Source: Trachelipus rathkii
Lineage: Eukaryota; Arthropoda; Malacostraca; Isopoda; Trachelipodidae
Assembly (NCBI GenBank): GCA_015478945.1
Contig: JABUQX010053535.1
Location: 17,501 to 47,710 of the forward strand
DNA length: 30,210 nucleotides
Direction of reading: 5' to 3'
The position numbers and the translations under genes were made by a program. This document shows positions 8,198 through 19,535 of the stretch, one piece after another (within the stretch, counting starts at the first letter, position 1; each line of letters opens with the position of its first letter). The notes beneath the pieces were generated by a model. That model saw only the letters and a list, made by a program, of their open reading frames with translations, searched no databases and was not told the DNA's origin.

Positions 8198-8283
8198 ATA
8201 TATAATAAATATATATATATATAGTTATTATATAATATATATATATTATATATATATTATATATAGTATATATATATATATAA
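8150..8283. repeat. (TA)n microsatellite
   Basis: About 130 bp of interrupted TA repeat, the second block upstream of EXOSC6. Confidence 0.9.
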
Positions 8284-9899
8284 TACGTATATTTTGTGCT
8301 TACGCTCGGTAGGGAATGCTTACACAGTTTTTAGCACAAATTTTTAGTGCAAAAACGACCGCGATTTCTTTAGGAAGTTTACTTTTGTTTTACCAAACGA
8401 ATCTAGTAAATATTCAGCTGTATAGGTTTACAAGTTGGATATGACATGTCAGAAGTCAAATAACAGAATATGTTAAAAAGTTTTAATTCAAATAGGTTTA
8501 TTATATTACAATATCATTTGCATCTAACAATATTTATACCAAAATGTATTTAACATTAGATGAAAGATAAAGTAATAATACTTATTAAAGTTTATTTTAT
8601 TGTAATTGAATACACATTTCATCAATATACCACTGGCTCATATCTTCTACGTATCGTGCCAATCACTCTCTTTGTGATTTTGTTACATTCTGTGTGCGCT
8701 TCACGCACATTCCTATCAATTTGTAAATCATTTAATTAAATTTTTACTAGCACTATGTCACAATTTCTTAAGTTTTCGTTAAGCTGCCTACATCAATGAA
8801 ATAAAATATTGAATAACTAACAAATTAATTTACACAATATAAGCCTGTGTAATACGCAGCATGTATTTCTCGTGTTTTTATTTAGCTTTCTTGTTGCTCT
8901 TACAGAAACGTAAAGAAATTGCTCTCGAGTTATTTGAGATTATTCAGAGCTCAAACTTATTGCAAAATCAAAATATGTAAGGGATTTGGTAAAGTCAGCT
9001 AACAAAAGTAAGTTCATAAATTTGGTATAAAACTAAATAATATGGTTTTGTATAATACTCAAATGGTTAACAATATGTTGTGTTCAATAATACTCAGCTC
9101 TTCAACTTTCTCTCTCTTTATTACAGCAAGTGTTTGATTTAATTAATAAGTTAGATCATTAATTTGTTAATATTTAATCCATTTGTTATGTTTTTTATTT
9201 CTGTATTCTATAATAGATTTATGGCTCCATCACAATATCAAACGATTTTAAATGTTAGCTATAACAAAAAGTAAAAATCTTTGCAAGAAAATCGAGGTTC
9301 GTTTTTTGCAGCGAATTCTTACTAAAACACTGTTGGATAAGCATATCTTACCGTGCAGCCGAGAGTCAGCACAAATGAACAAAGCCAAAAAACGGTTCTA
9401 CGTGTCAGATAGTATCGTGAAATTATTATCGGAGAATTATGTGCGGATATGCCTTTTTCAAATTTAAAATTTTCCGTCTCAAATTCCGATTTTCATAAAA
9501 GAACCTTGTTTGTAAGGGAAAATACCCTAATTTAAGAAAATTTTGCGAATGCAAAATCTTCTTATATTTTTTTTCATTTTAATTTATAATATCCTTAAAT
9601 TTATGATCATTTTTTGATATAGGCTAACTAAATTAAAGAAATTCTATAAAAGAAAATATTATTTGAATTTCCATAGAAATTATTTTTAGGTCAATAAATA
9701 ACAAAAAAATAATGGTGACGATAAATAATTAACTCTATTATACTTGTTACTCTAGCTAAAAGAAATAATTAAATTTGTTTTATAAGTTTTATGTGCAGCA
9801 CATTTCCCGCAATATAGTAACAGTGGCCACTACATATAATAGATGGTCCCCCAAATAGTTATCACAAGCTGGAATTAAGGAAAGTATGGATATATTTTT
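8284..9899. other. AT-rich sequence with weak candidate exons
   Basis: No gene is recognised with confidence. On + a short exon-like segment lies at 8906-8976 (separate entry), and another acceptor-like TTTATTACAG occurs at 9117-9126, followed by 11 open codons. An open frame at 9252-9467 (71 codons, including MNKAKKRFYVSDSIVKLL) matches nothing I know and may be chance or a transposon relic. Confidence 0.5.
8906..8976 (+). other. Candidate internal exon, unidentified
   Basis: A strong pyrimidine-rich acceptor (TTTCTTGTTGCTCTTACAG, ending 8905) precedes 71 bp open in two frames, followed by a GTAAGG donor at 8977. Frame 1 reads KRKEIALELFEIIQSSNL. The charged-hydrophobic alternation is protein-like, but the product is not recognised. 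Joining to the acceptor at 9126 gives an early stop. It could be chance. Confidence 0.2.
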
Positions 9900-10560
9900 A
9901 ATATATAACACAAATGTTGTATTATATTATCTATTATTGATATTAATATATATTAATCCTATATTCATATATGCAGTATGTATAATATATTCAGTAATCA
10001 TATAATTATATATAAGTAATTAAACTTTTCAAAGTAGTATAGTAGTATAAATAGTAGTATATGCTTATTATATATTATAGCCATGTATACTATAGATTAC
10101 GGTAGTATATAGGTATATATAGGGTAATATAACGGTTACATATTATATATATAGTATTATATTATTATATATTTATATACTAATAGTTAAATATATTAAA
10201 TAGCTATTTTATATAATTACTTTTATATATAATTAGCTATAATTATATATATACCCTACATATATAATAGTTTATCAGTTATTACCCTAGTATATAGCTA
10301 TTATAGTAGAGTGATTAGTATATTATAGGTATATATGTTAGTGAGTATATATGGTATTATAATATTATAACACTACATAATCAGTATATGTATAAATATA
10401 GTAATATTATAATTATTATCATTATGTGAATTTATATATATTATATATATATATATTAGAGATTATATGATATATTAGTATAGTATAGTATATATATATA
10501 ATAGTATAATAATAATAGTATCACTATATGTTATATAATATAGTACACATAGTTAATTTA
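9900..10560. repeat. Degenerate AT-rich repeat tract
   Basis: About 660 bp composed almost entirely of A and T with scattered G/C, mostly TATA, ATTA and TAGT units. It looks like an old, diverged TA microsatellite. No coding sequence. Confidence 0.75.
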
Positions 10561-10919
10561 GTGATTGGACGATTATGAAATTTTGACAATAATAATGACA
10601 TGAACGATTATAGTAAATTTGTATGATGCCGATGCTGATGGGTAATTTATACGAAAATATTTCACACGTTTAAAGAAATTAGGTATTATTGTTATTTTGT
10701 CTCTTCTCATTAGACTATAGTATTATTAGGACATATATTATTAATCATATTCTATAGTGAGAGTACTTATATACATGTTGTATTGTATTCTATATATATA
10801 TATATAATATATGATCTGACTAAATATATTTTTTCCGATCTTTACGTATTTCTTAAAGTAATATATTTGTATATATGATATATATGATTATATCGAGTAG
10901 TATTAGGCAGTCAAGAGCA
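10561..10919. other. AT-rich unassigned sequence
   Basis: Includes short TA runs near 10790-10810 and 10870-10885. No gene, RNA or transposon signature seen. Confidence 0.5.
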
Positions 10920-10946
10920 AGGGGGGTCTAGGGTTCAAGCCCCCCT
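10920..10946. repeat. G6/C6 hairpin, possibly part of a dispersed repeat
   Basis: AGGGGGG at 10920-10926 pairs perfectly with CCCCCCT at 10940-10946 across a 13-base loop. The loop side contains GTTCAAGCC, which fits an RNA polymerase III B-box, but no A-box is found at the right spacing. It is striking in otherwise AT-rich DNA and resembles GC-rich hairpins of small dispersed repeats. Confidence 0.5.
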
Positions 10947-11584
10947 GAAATTTATGTTTAAGCAATGCCAAAGAAATACTTTGTGAATTCTCAAAAGAAG
11001 AAGTGGAAGACACGAAGAAGTCATAGAAGAACCTCGTGGCATAAAGGAGATTTAACGACCACCGGAAATCATCATGGCTCGGGAGAAGACGCTGGTTTTC
11101 CCAATACTCTGCATAAGCAGTTTATGGAGTTTCTAGCGTCTTGCATGGGAGAAAGAGTTAAATATACTTCGACTGCGAAGCACGTTGGTGCGCTGGTTTG
11201 GGAATAGCTCGCATAAAGTTATGATTTCCTGTAATTCCGATGTTTACCCTGCTGAAATAGGGGTATAAATGCACAATTAAACTGAGTTTTTATAATAATA
11301 ATAATATAATAATAAATGATGCAAATTCCGAACAATAAAACTGATAATTTTCGTGTATAATTAAAATAAAGTAAATTATAATAATAATCAATGAGAAATG
11401 AACAAAGTAGCTTTATTAATGGAAAATGAGGACCACGATACTTTGAAATTTCGATCTCTTACTCACAGTTATTTTCATTGTAAGTGGTGCTATTCCTTCA
11501 TATATGGAATAATGCATTTATACCTGGAGGTTTTCCATATACAAAACTCTTTTTAACTTAAGTCCTTGCTAAGATGAATAACAG
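10947..11584. other. Unassigned sequence with an 80-codon open frame
   Basis: An open frame at 10965-11207 on + starts MPKKYFVNSQKKKWKTRRSH and is basic at its N-terminus. I recognise no family, and the position right after the hairpin suggests repeat-derived sequence. 11208-11584 is AT-rich with ATA/ATT microsatellite-like runs near 11290-11320. Confidence 0.4.
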
Positions 11585-11639
11585 AGGGTGGCTACAACTC
11601 TATTAACGGAAATTATGATTGGATGTATAGAAGATTTAT

Positions 11640-13030
11640 AAAGAGATACAGGAGGGAGCTGTAATTGCTGATGGGATAAGAAGGTTCATTACTTCTTCAA
11701 CAAAATCTTTCTCTCCTCATAATCCATGGTTCGATTCGTGCTTGTTCTCTGGCATCCATTCTAACGAGGAGATGGCACATATCGGGGGTGGGAAAATTGC
11801 GATTCTCCGTATCACTTGTTCTCGCTATTTTCATGTGCAGGCTAGGAAATTCGTTGCAAGGATTCCTCTGCGACGATGCAAAGCGGGGGATTTGCATCCA
11901 CCAAAGTGCGCTAATTCACTCCTTGCGTTCTCACCTGCTGACAAATCTTTCTGGCCTCTGCCAAAAACATCTCTAGCAACTTCTGTAAACCTACCTTTCC
12001 TCCCTTATTCGATCTGACGGATGATTCTGTTGCCAATTCTCCAACTGAAAAGGCCAATGGACGTCCCTCAACCCTGGAGATTCTGGCATTCCTCTTCCTA
12101 CCCTTCTCTCAGGTATGCCTATAGCCTTGCCTGTAATTAGACATTACAATGATTCGGGTGCATGGGTCCCAATTAAATTTATGATTAGTTAGGAGCGGGT
12201 GGCCCGGATTGCATTTCTCCCCCCGGTTTTTTGAGGAAGTGTGCTCTTCTGGCTATCCTCCCATCCCTCGTTGCAACTGATAACTCTCTTATGTCTCAAT
12301 ACCCCAGCACTTTCCTCAGTGTTGGAAGAGCTCGTATGTGCAAGCCTATTCTCGAAAAAAAGGAAGCTGTTCTGATAACTCTAACTCCGGTCCGCCTATA
12401 GCGTCACTTTGTAAATTATATCTAAAGATCTTGAAACCCTTCTCAACTCTCACTTCTTAGTTTAGATCATCTGGAAACTCATTTCGATCGCCAGTACGGT
12501 TTTTCGCAGCTCAGGGTCTACAGGCGATATACATCCCTATCTAACTGATTTATGGTTTTTTCGCTCTTTAGGACTAAGGGAGAACTTGCATGGTGGCGCT
12601 GAACATATACAAAGCATTTGACTGCTCTCCAAGCGTCACTGGCTCCTCCAAGCTCCCTCTCCTTTGGGTTGTTCCTCTTTCTCCTTTGCGTTACTGATGT
12701 CTAGCTTTCTTTCAAATCGCTCAATGTCGGCCGTTGTTTTTGATGGGCGACTTCTTCTTTCTGTCAATAGTGGTGTTCCTCAGGATTCTGTTTTATCTCC
12801 TACTTTATTTGTACTTTTCATTAATGATCTTCTCACCTTGCACCTCTAACTCTGACCACCATATGCCTGATGGATCTACGAACCCTCTCATCCTATCAAC
12901 TCATCAACTTCGCGCTCCTCTTATTTCTTCTGTAGAAGCGTTTCTTCCAGATGCTGCTCTTATCGGGGCCAGGCTGTTCGTGCACTCGGGACGACGCAGG
13001 GGTCATGCACCCGTTTTTGGACAGGGCTGA
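11640..13030 (+). pseudogene. Jockey-type LINE ORF2, linker and reverse transcriptase part
   Basis: Blocks in order: IRRFITSSTKSFSPHNPWFD (about 11670-11740), the usual NPWF motif before the RT; KCANSLLAFSPADKSFWPL (about 11912-11965); TFPPLFDL and SVANSPTEKANG near 11993-12060; a decayed fingers region to about 12540; then SFLSNRS, SGVPQDSVLSPTLF and FINDLL at 12700-12845, the canonical PQG/SP block with Gly changed to Asp. The catalytic YADD follows near 12861-12876 but is split by single-base insertions. The enzyme would copy LINE RNA at the target site; this copy cannot be translated. Confidence 0.85.
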
Positions 13031-13039
13031 TACTGGGCT

Positions 13040-13325
13040 TCAGAGGGTAGACGCGCATGAGGTTCCGACACTTCAGTACGGGAGACTCTGTTGCATATGA
13101 TCGGGTGACTGGTGTTTTTTGTATGTATGATGTGAGTGGAGTGTGGAAAGCACACTTTGAAAATCTGTAAAATATAGATGAGTGAATAATGATGTGTGTA
13201 GAGTTTTGATGGTTTAAGAAAGGAAAGGTTTTTTTGGGTATAGGTTTTAGAAAATGAGGGGGAGGAAGTTGGGTAGAGTGAAAGGAAAATGTTGAAGAAT
13301 GGTATATCTGCAGGTATATGGAATT
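13040..13325 (+). mobile_element. Fragment of a second LINE inserted in the jockey copy
   Basis: On + the codons for TGVFCMYDVSGVWKAHFENL (about 13107-13168) match the segment just before the reverse transcriptase of another LINE type, where VW.xHFExLxN is typical. The following G-rich stretch fits the GFGG...linker of that group. Base composition is G/A/T-rich, unlike the C/T-rich jockey sequence on both sides, and jockey similarity resumes after it. Edges are approximate and no target duplication was identified. Confidence 0.5.
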
Positions 13326-13329
13326 ACTT

Positions 13330-13953
13330 CCTTTCCCTAATTCTCATTCTTAATCTTTCTATAGATATTCCTAATCCGCATGATCTGAGATAGAATTTAC
13401 CGGATGGAGTCGTGCTACGAGACCTTGTGCAAACTCGAATTGTCTCTTGATAAATAATGCAACAACTTCTTAGGAATTTCCTTTACCAAACACACCTTCT
13501 AACTTTTCCTATATCTGTTCCGAGACAGTTTCTGCTCGTCTCTCTCCGTTGCAATAATAAACATCCTTGGGCTCATAACATAACAAAAAAATGTCTGGAA
13601 CTCCTACAACATCACAATGTTGCCTAGGTGCGGCCTCAAGCACATACTGTGAAGTTGTCTGTTTTAGACTGTGGCGAGAAATGTGTTTCCTTCTTCTCAA
13701 GATGGCTCCAGCTACAACAAGGGTCTCATCCGCCATGTAACTGTGCAGTACTTGCTTCTTCGATATCTAGGTGGGGGGCTCTGTCTTCACCGCTTTTTGG
13801 GCAGGGTCAAGTTGCAAAGGCCCAAAAGGCTTATGAACAGTTCTGTAGTGTACTTTCAGGTTCACTTATCCCTCTATCTTTGCGGCGCGATGTTGGTGCT
13901 TTATCTCTATCCTATAGGTACTGCAGCTTCAGGTGCTCGAAGGAACTTATGAC
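13330..13953 (+). pseudogene. Jockey-type LINE ORF2, C-terminal part
   Basis: Three frames carry successive matches to the jockey post-RT region: INILGL (about 13558), ARNVFPSSQ (about 13674, thumb), GLIRHVTVQYLLLRYLGG (about 13727, matching the family's GLIRPxxEYCSHVWGG), and LSLRRDVGALSLSYRYCS to CSKEL (about 13877-13950). Each frame break is a one- or two-base indel. Similarity stops exactly where the hAT-like left terminus begins. Confidence 0.8.
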
Positions 13954-13966
13954 CAGGGTTCACACT
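13954..13966 (+). repeat. hAT-like left terminal inverted repeat
   Basis: CAGGGTTCACACT; the CAGGGTTC start is common to many hAT families. Partner at 16669-16681. Confidence 0.65.
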
Positions 13967-14375
13967 AAAATTTTGAATTTGATTTCCCTGACTTTTCCCT
14001 ACTTTCCCTGACCAGATCTCAAATTTTCCTCTGACCAGCTCAGTGTTCGTTATTTTTTGGACTGTATATACAACGTGAGTATACAGTTAATCTATTATTG
14101 CAGCAGTAATTCTTACGTCCAAGTTTCATACATTAAAATTATTGAAAACTTACTTTAGAAATTGTTCATCATCATGGATGAATTTAAAAAAATATTTTTT
14201 TTTTTAGTAAAATAAGTAAATTTATCCATAGCCGTCCAACCCACTCCTTTTTTTATTTTTTTAAAAAGAAAACAGTTTATTTATACAAAAAGAAAATAAA
14301 TTAAAAGCTTACATTAATAGCCTAGGTGAATAGCGTCCACTGTAATCACAAAAGTTCTAAATGGGGAGATTTAGA

Positions 14376-14860
14376 TTAACTTTTCTTCTCAAAGGCATTT
14401 TGTATTTTTTTTGATAAGTTTATATTGCTGGCTTCTTCTTGTTTACGAGCCTTCGTGAGTTTTTTACATCTTTTCTCTGCTTTCAAGTGCGCCTTAAATT
14501 GATCGTGACATAAATTGGATAATCATTGTTTTTTCAACCTTTTTATGTTCCTCTTCTCTTTTTCTTTCTGTTTTGACTCTTTGAGATTTCGCATATCTCC
14601 TTATGGGCCAGCTCTGTACATTTTAGTTCAACATGTGTTCGTATTGAGAATAGAGTAATAGAGGAATCTTTATGAGTACCTGCTCGCAGTTGACAGAGTA
14701 AACGGAAGTAGGAGTTGTGTCTACGGTTCGAATATTGAAGAAACCAATCGAGACTACTGTTCCTTTCAGATTCTCCACTAAAATTTTTATTTTATTTACA
14801 GAAAACCTCCTTCCACTGTCGCATTTCCATGCGAAAATAAGTCCTTCATATTTATATGAA
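14376..14860 (-). pseudogene. hAT transposase, C-terminal dimerisation region, frameshifted
   Basis: On - the codons for LFSHGNATVEGGF run directly, after one frameshift, into FSVNKIKILVENLKGT (about 14843-14765), matching the hAT C-terminal signature SHGNAxVERGFSVNK...ENLK, the region through which hAT transposases dimerise. The Arg of ERGF is Gly here. Next come LLLYSQYEHMLN, a charged coiled-coil-like stretch (KTERKREEEHKKVEK) and, after another shift, DQFKAHLKAEKRCKKLTKAR ending at a stop at 14376-14378. Upstream pieces (15165-15401 on -) are probably the same ORF but show no diagnostic motif. No BED finger or catalytic DDE residues were found. Confidence 0.75.
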
Positions 14861-16668
14861 GTAGCCACTGTATACATCGCGCATAGACGATTTGTGAGTG
14901 GTAATTAAACTCAGGTTGCTATTAGAAGAAATAACATATCCTGCATCACGTAATCTGTATTAGAGAAGGCCGACCATTCAGCCTCAAGGAGAATATTGTT
15001 GAAGATTTTATCTATAGGAGGTAGATTATTGACTTCTCTATGCAGAATAGTAGATTGTATAGTTTCTTTTTATCTTTCTACGATGCAAATCAGAGAATCT
15101 GTGTGATGGCTCACCGTTATTGACAGTGTAAATGCCTTCTAAGCATAATACGAGATTCTTGATTTTAAGTTCCTTGATTACTGGCTGATGAAAAGAGACT
15201 GAGCATAGGATCTAGTGAATGCGAACCTGATGCTGGATTCCTTGTGATTGGACAGGCTACTTGGTTTACTTCAGGATGGTATTTGTGTTTTCGTAATATA
15301 TCTTTTCTGTCATTTTGAGTAATTGGCACAGTCTGGCATTCAAGGTTGTCATTCTGTAAATGAATCATATCAAAAATGCACAGTAAAAAAGTATGATGCA
15401 TCTTGAGATTGTGTATAGGGTTGTAGCGAGCTCAGTCATTACTTTTATATAGCGTTGCTCTTAAGACAAAGTAGTTTGTCTTTTATGTCTCCATAATAAT
15501 TTAGAGGTGACCGGGTACCGAGCCCTTACAGGAGTACATTAGAGTCGCTCTTATGTCACAACAGGAAATTGTGGTTATATTCCACAAATTTTGCTATGTT
15601 ATGTGGCATAGGCGGTCGCTCATTTTGACACAGCAAATAGTGGTACGGTGGTTGAAACGTGTAGTTGTCTTCTGTGCTTAGATAGGTTCATTTTGATATA
15701 AAAATATGTGAGAATTAATATGTCCTTTCAAGTGGCTGCAGCGAAAGATGATCAAATAAAACAGCTCCCTTCGTCAAACCATCTCAATAAAAAAATAAGG
15801 CGGCAACCTGAAAGTTTAATATGAGTTTCTCTGTGTTCGGCCGATAATACCTAAGAAGATAGAAGAAGTTTTGAAAAAAGGAATTTAGTGAAACAGAATG
15901 GAAGTTATATGTGCCCATAAAGGTGATACTCGGAGTGTCGCCCTTAAAACAAAAACGTTCCAGTACCGGCGGGGTTTGTATAATGTACCTCGTAAGATTG
16001 TGAAAGAGTTTAGGTTTTATAGTTGTGAGTAGGAAGTCTCAGTGTGAAGGTTATTCGTGTAGATTGTGAGCAGTCCGGAACAAGTGTCTGAGTTTAAATT
16101 TTAGGGTAATTAGTGTTGGAGAAAAGGGACAGGATGATGCAGAGTGTTAGTTAGGCAAAAAATCGTATGCTTGCTCGAAATTTTGGGGCAGGGAAGGTGA
16201 TAGCGTTTGGATACAGGAGTCTGCATCTATCAAACAGTAATGGTATATCGTAATTGAGGGAGGTTAATAGGGAAACTAAAATAGATGAGAAGAAGGGAAA
16301 CATGGATATGAAGGTAGATTTTTGGATGTCTCATTCTCGCCGCATTGCGCTACACCTGGTGGTTCCTGTTTTAAAACTTATCAAAATACTGGATACTCTC
16401 ATTCTACAATTATACAGTAAGGAAAAAAAAAATATAATTTCAAAAGAATGATTGTATACATGGTCATGATCATCTCATATGTTTGGGAATTGTTAGTAAA
16501 CAATTTCTCTCTGACCTTTTCATGGTTTTTTTGTGACATTTACCCTGAGCTTTCTCAGCATATGTCTGTAAAAAACCTCTCTCCTGACTTTCCTGACCAA
16601 ATGTGTTTTCTTGGATTAATCCCTGAACTTTCCCTGACATAGTATAGCTCCCTGATCATTTCCCAGAA

Positions 16669-16681
16669 AGTGTGAACCTGG
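16669..16681 (-). repeat. hAT-like right terminal inverted repeat
   Basis: Read on - it is CCAGGTTCACACT, differing from the left end at two positions. It lies just outside a cluster of CCTGA motifs. Confidence 0.6.
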
Positions 16682-18485
16682 GTAATACTTACAATCACTC
16701 GCGGTACAGATCACCTCGCTGTTTACGAACGCTCTAAATGTGAGACCAACAAGAGGTTGCGGTATGCTGAACACCTTTTGCTGTTGTAAGTGTACGATGG
16801 GAGGTTGACGTCCGAAGACAGACAGGTTCGCTTGACTTAAAGTGACTCATGTAAGGACCACTCTCTCATATTAGACTGTGTTGTGTTGGTGTGAAGAAAA
16901 GGGGTAACCGTATGCCGCACCACTCTAGATATTCTTATGGAATATGAAACGTTTGTTCTTCTTCGCAGAAATGCTGTTTCTGGGTCATTATTGTTGTGAA
17001 AGGAGTGAATGTATCCATTGTTTAAATCTTTATATTCTGTCCTGCACTTAATGAAAGGCCCCTGGCAATGGTATATGTTGGGGAATGTCGTGTTTGCAAT
17101 AAACCCGAATGCGCCGGGTAATTTGCGCTAGAGAGTGGAGGAGCTTAGTAGTGACGGCGATATGCATAAAGTTGGATTGAGTCAGTACATCACATCCTTT
17201 CGTAGAAAGGTAGGACGAAGCTTCGGTGAGTGTGTTCCGGCGTAGCGGAGGGTGATGAGAGAGGTGCATAATATAGATGAAGTAGAAACTGAACGCGGGT
17301 TTGTTGGTGGTAGGAGGGGTAAAAAATAGAAGGAGAACATTGTGGGTGGTGCAGTATATGTGGCAAATGAACTCGAATCTCCTACTCACCCTATCCAAAA
17401 CATCATTCAGATTAATCCCAGAAAATCACACACTCTCCTTGCAACAGTTTATGCTCAGTCCAATGGACCAGAGTAAGTGGTCCCAGACACAAATTTTGAA
17501 CCTCTTGTGGTCAACCGCTTATAATTTTTCATAACCACCTTACGTAATTCTAGTGTTGACCAACACAGCACAAAATCTACCACAGTCTCGTTCTACCCCG
17601 ACAACAGAATGCTATCCCATTCTGAGGTCACACAGAGGACCTTTCTCGCAGAATCGCGTGTTGCTATATCTCCTTTTCTCATTCCTTCCACTCATACCGC
17701 ACCGTAAACACATTTGAGTCCATGACGCACGTACTATCAACTCTTTTCACTGGTTATTTCCTTTCATCTTTGTTTCAGCCACAGCCGAGCAAGGATGCCA
17801 GAATGGTTGGCCGGGCAGGTGTTCTAAATACCAATACCCATCGACGCGTCTCGGCCTTTTTCCTTCCTGCACATTCTCATTCTTCTTCTGACGCTTACAT
17901 CCGTTATCTCATTATGACGTCACTACATTTTTCATCTCACCTTGAAAGATACCCCCGTATGACCAGACTCCTCCACAGCAATGACGACCTTCTCCGGCGA
18001 GTGCTGTTTTAAAACCATTTCTGGCAAAAAAATTATTTGTCTATGTGGGACTCAGCCTGCTGGCAATCTAACTACCACCGGTCCCTTTTGTCGCCTTTCT
18101 AAAGACACACGCAGAACATAGCCGATCCGTGGGCAATTTTTTTTCTCTCCCCACAAACCCCATCCAAGGGAATATCCCAAGTGTGGGAGTGAGTGAGGAA
18201 ATGCTCTTGTAAGGATAAGTGTATGTACGCTGATCCTAGATCAGTAGGGCTGTTGACATGATATATTAATTATTTGTAAATTAAATTGATTATTACGTTG
18301 AGTACAATAGGTTATTGTTCTTCCTAAGTAATGTTCGTTAAATCTGTGGAGGTTCTGTTTCGTGAACATATTGTAACGCTAGAACTAAGATAAATAGGTC
18401 GAACCATTTTATACGTACTCTACTATTGAGAATGACTCCATACATACCAAAGCAAAATGGGTATAATCGTTTATAGGTCCGGATA
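16682..18485. other. Moderately GC-rich unassigned sequence
   Basis: Several open frames of 75-116 codons exist (17048-17398 on -, 17301-17534 and 17722-18012 on +), but none contains a motif I can assign. Base composition resembles the adjacent transposon remnants rather than the AT-rich background, so decayed LINE sequence is likely. No continuation of the jockey ORF beyond the hAT right end was recognised. Confidence 0.45.
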
Positions 18486-19020
18486 TTAATATTATATTAT
18501 ATATATTATTTACAATATAATATATATATAATTAATACCCTAGTTATAATAATTAATTACTTATATTACATTCATATATATTATATTATACTAATATTTA
18601 ATTATATATATTATTTAATTAAGTAATTAATAATATATATATATATATTAATACTCTATTATTATATATATTACTATATTTAATCGATGACATTTTGCAT
18701 TATGCAACACAGTCTGGACGTTTTCTTATCCAAGTACCAGACACATTAATCCACGCAAAAATAGAAAAATTATAACAGTTCTATTTTTCTATTTTATCAT
18801 ATATTTATATATTTATATTATATATAATATATACCGGTACATTATTATAATAATATATATATATATATATAAGTCATATATATTTATATATCTATAATAT
18901 ATATATATATTTATATCATAATTATTATATATAATATATATAATTATATATAGAATAATAATATATTAATTAATATAATAATAAATAATAATAATAATAT
19001 ATAGAATAAATATATTATAT
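18486..19020. repeat. AT-rich / (TA)n tracts
   Basis: Two blocks of TA, TAAT and ATA repeats (about 18486-18680 and 18795-19020), separated by roughly 110 bp of unique sequence containing a CGATGACATTTTGCAT stretch. No coding sequence. Confidence 0.8.
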
Positions 19021-19416
19021 TAGTAATTGAAATGTAATAATTATCCATCCTAGGAAAGAACATAAATAGACTATTGATTGAGACTTAGTTAACCTCTCGT
19101 TTAAATAATGTTGTTAAATGAAGATCCGAATAATTATTAAATCGCTTTTGTTTTAACCTGTAAGATATCCACTCCGTTCTATTGTGAACACTCCAATGCT
19201 CTGTTAGCAGCGGCGCATCACTGGGAACGCAGAGAACCGTAATTTTAGAAATTCGAGAACGTCCTACCCTAATTCGCTTGAATAATAATTATGACTTTCT
19301 TAGTAATTTAAAAAAACATAAACCAAAATTTTGAAAATTTGTTTTTATTTTAAATTTAGAATTTTTGTATTTTTTTTTTAAATTTTAGAATGTACATTTT
19401 TTAGCAAGCAATATCC
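19021..19416. other. AT-rich unassigned sequence
   Basis: Nothing recognised apart from A- and T-runs; a small GC-richer island near 19195-19270. Confidence 0.5.
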
Positions 19417-19535
19417 CTATATATATATATTTTTCTATAATATATATATATATATGAATATATATATATATGATATATATATATGATGTATTATAATATA
19501 TATATATATATACTATATATATATTTATATATTAA
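19417..19535. repeat. (TA)n microsatellite
   Basis: About 120 bp of interrupted TA repeat. Confidence 0.9.

Larger units (their letters stand above)
11585..13953 (+). mobile_element. Jockey-type LINE, decayed and interrupted
   Basis: Successive pieces of a jockey-type ORF2 run in the right order on +: pre-RT region (NPWFDS, KCANSLL, ADKSFWPL), reverse transcriptase (SGVPQDSVLSPTLF, a damaged YADD), then the post-RT tail (VGALSLSYRYCSFRCSKEL). The frame changes many times. A foreign LINE piece sits at about 13040-13325, and the 3' end is cut at 13954 by the left terminus of a hAT-like transposon. This gives an insertion order: jockey first, the other two later. The endonuclease domain is not seen upstream of about 11585. 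Confidence 0.85.
13954..16681 (-). mobile_element. hAT-like DNA transposon, about 2.7 kb, decayed
   Basis: Left end CAGGGTTCACACT (13954-13966) and right end, read inward, CCAGGTTCACACT (16681-16669) form imperfect 13-bp terminal inverted repeats (11 of 13). Both ends carry repeated CCCTGA-type motifs (13981-14035 and 16505-16640), typical of hAT subterminal regions. Inside on - is the C-terminal dimerisation region of a hAT transposase. An 8-bp target duplication is expected but not recognisable: CTTATGAC on the left versus GTAATACT on the right. The transposon interrupts the jockey LINE. Confidence 0.75.

Noticed and set aside
10920..10946. tRNA gene, because of a B-box-like GTTCAAGCC.
   Set aside because: No A-box at suitable distance and no cloverleaf can be drawn.
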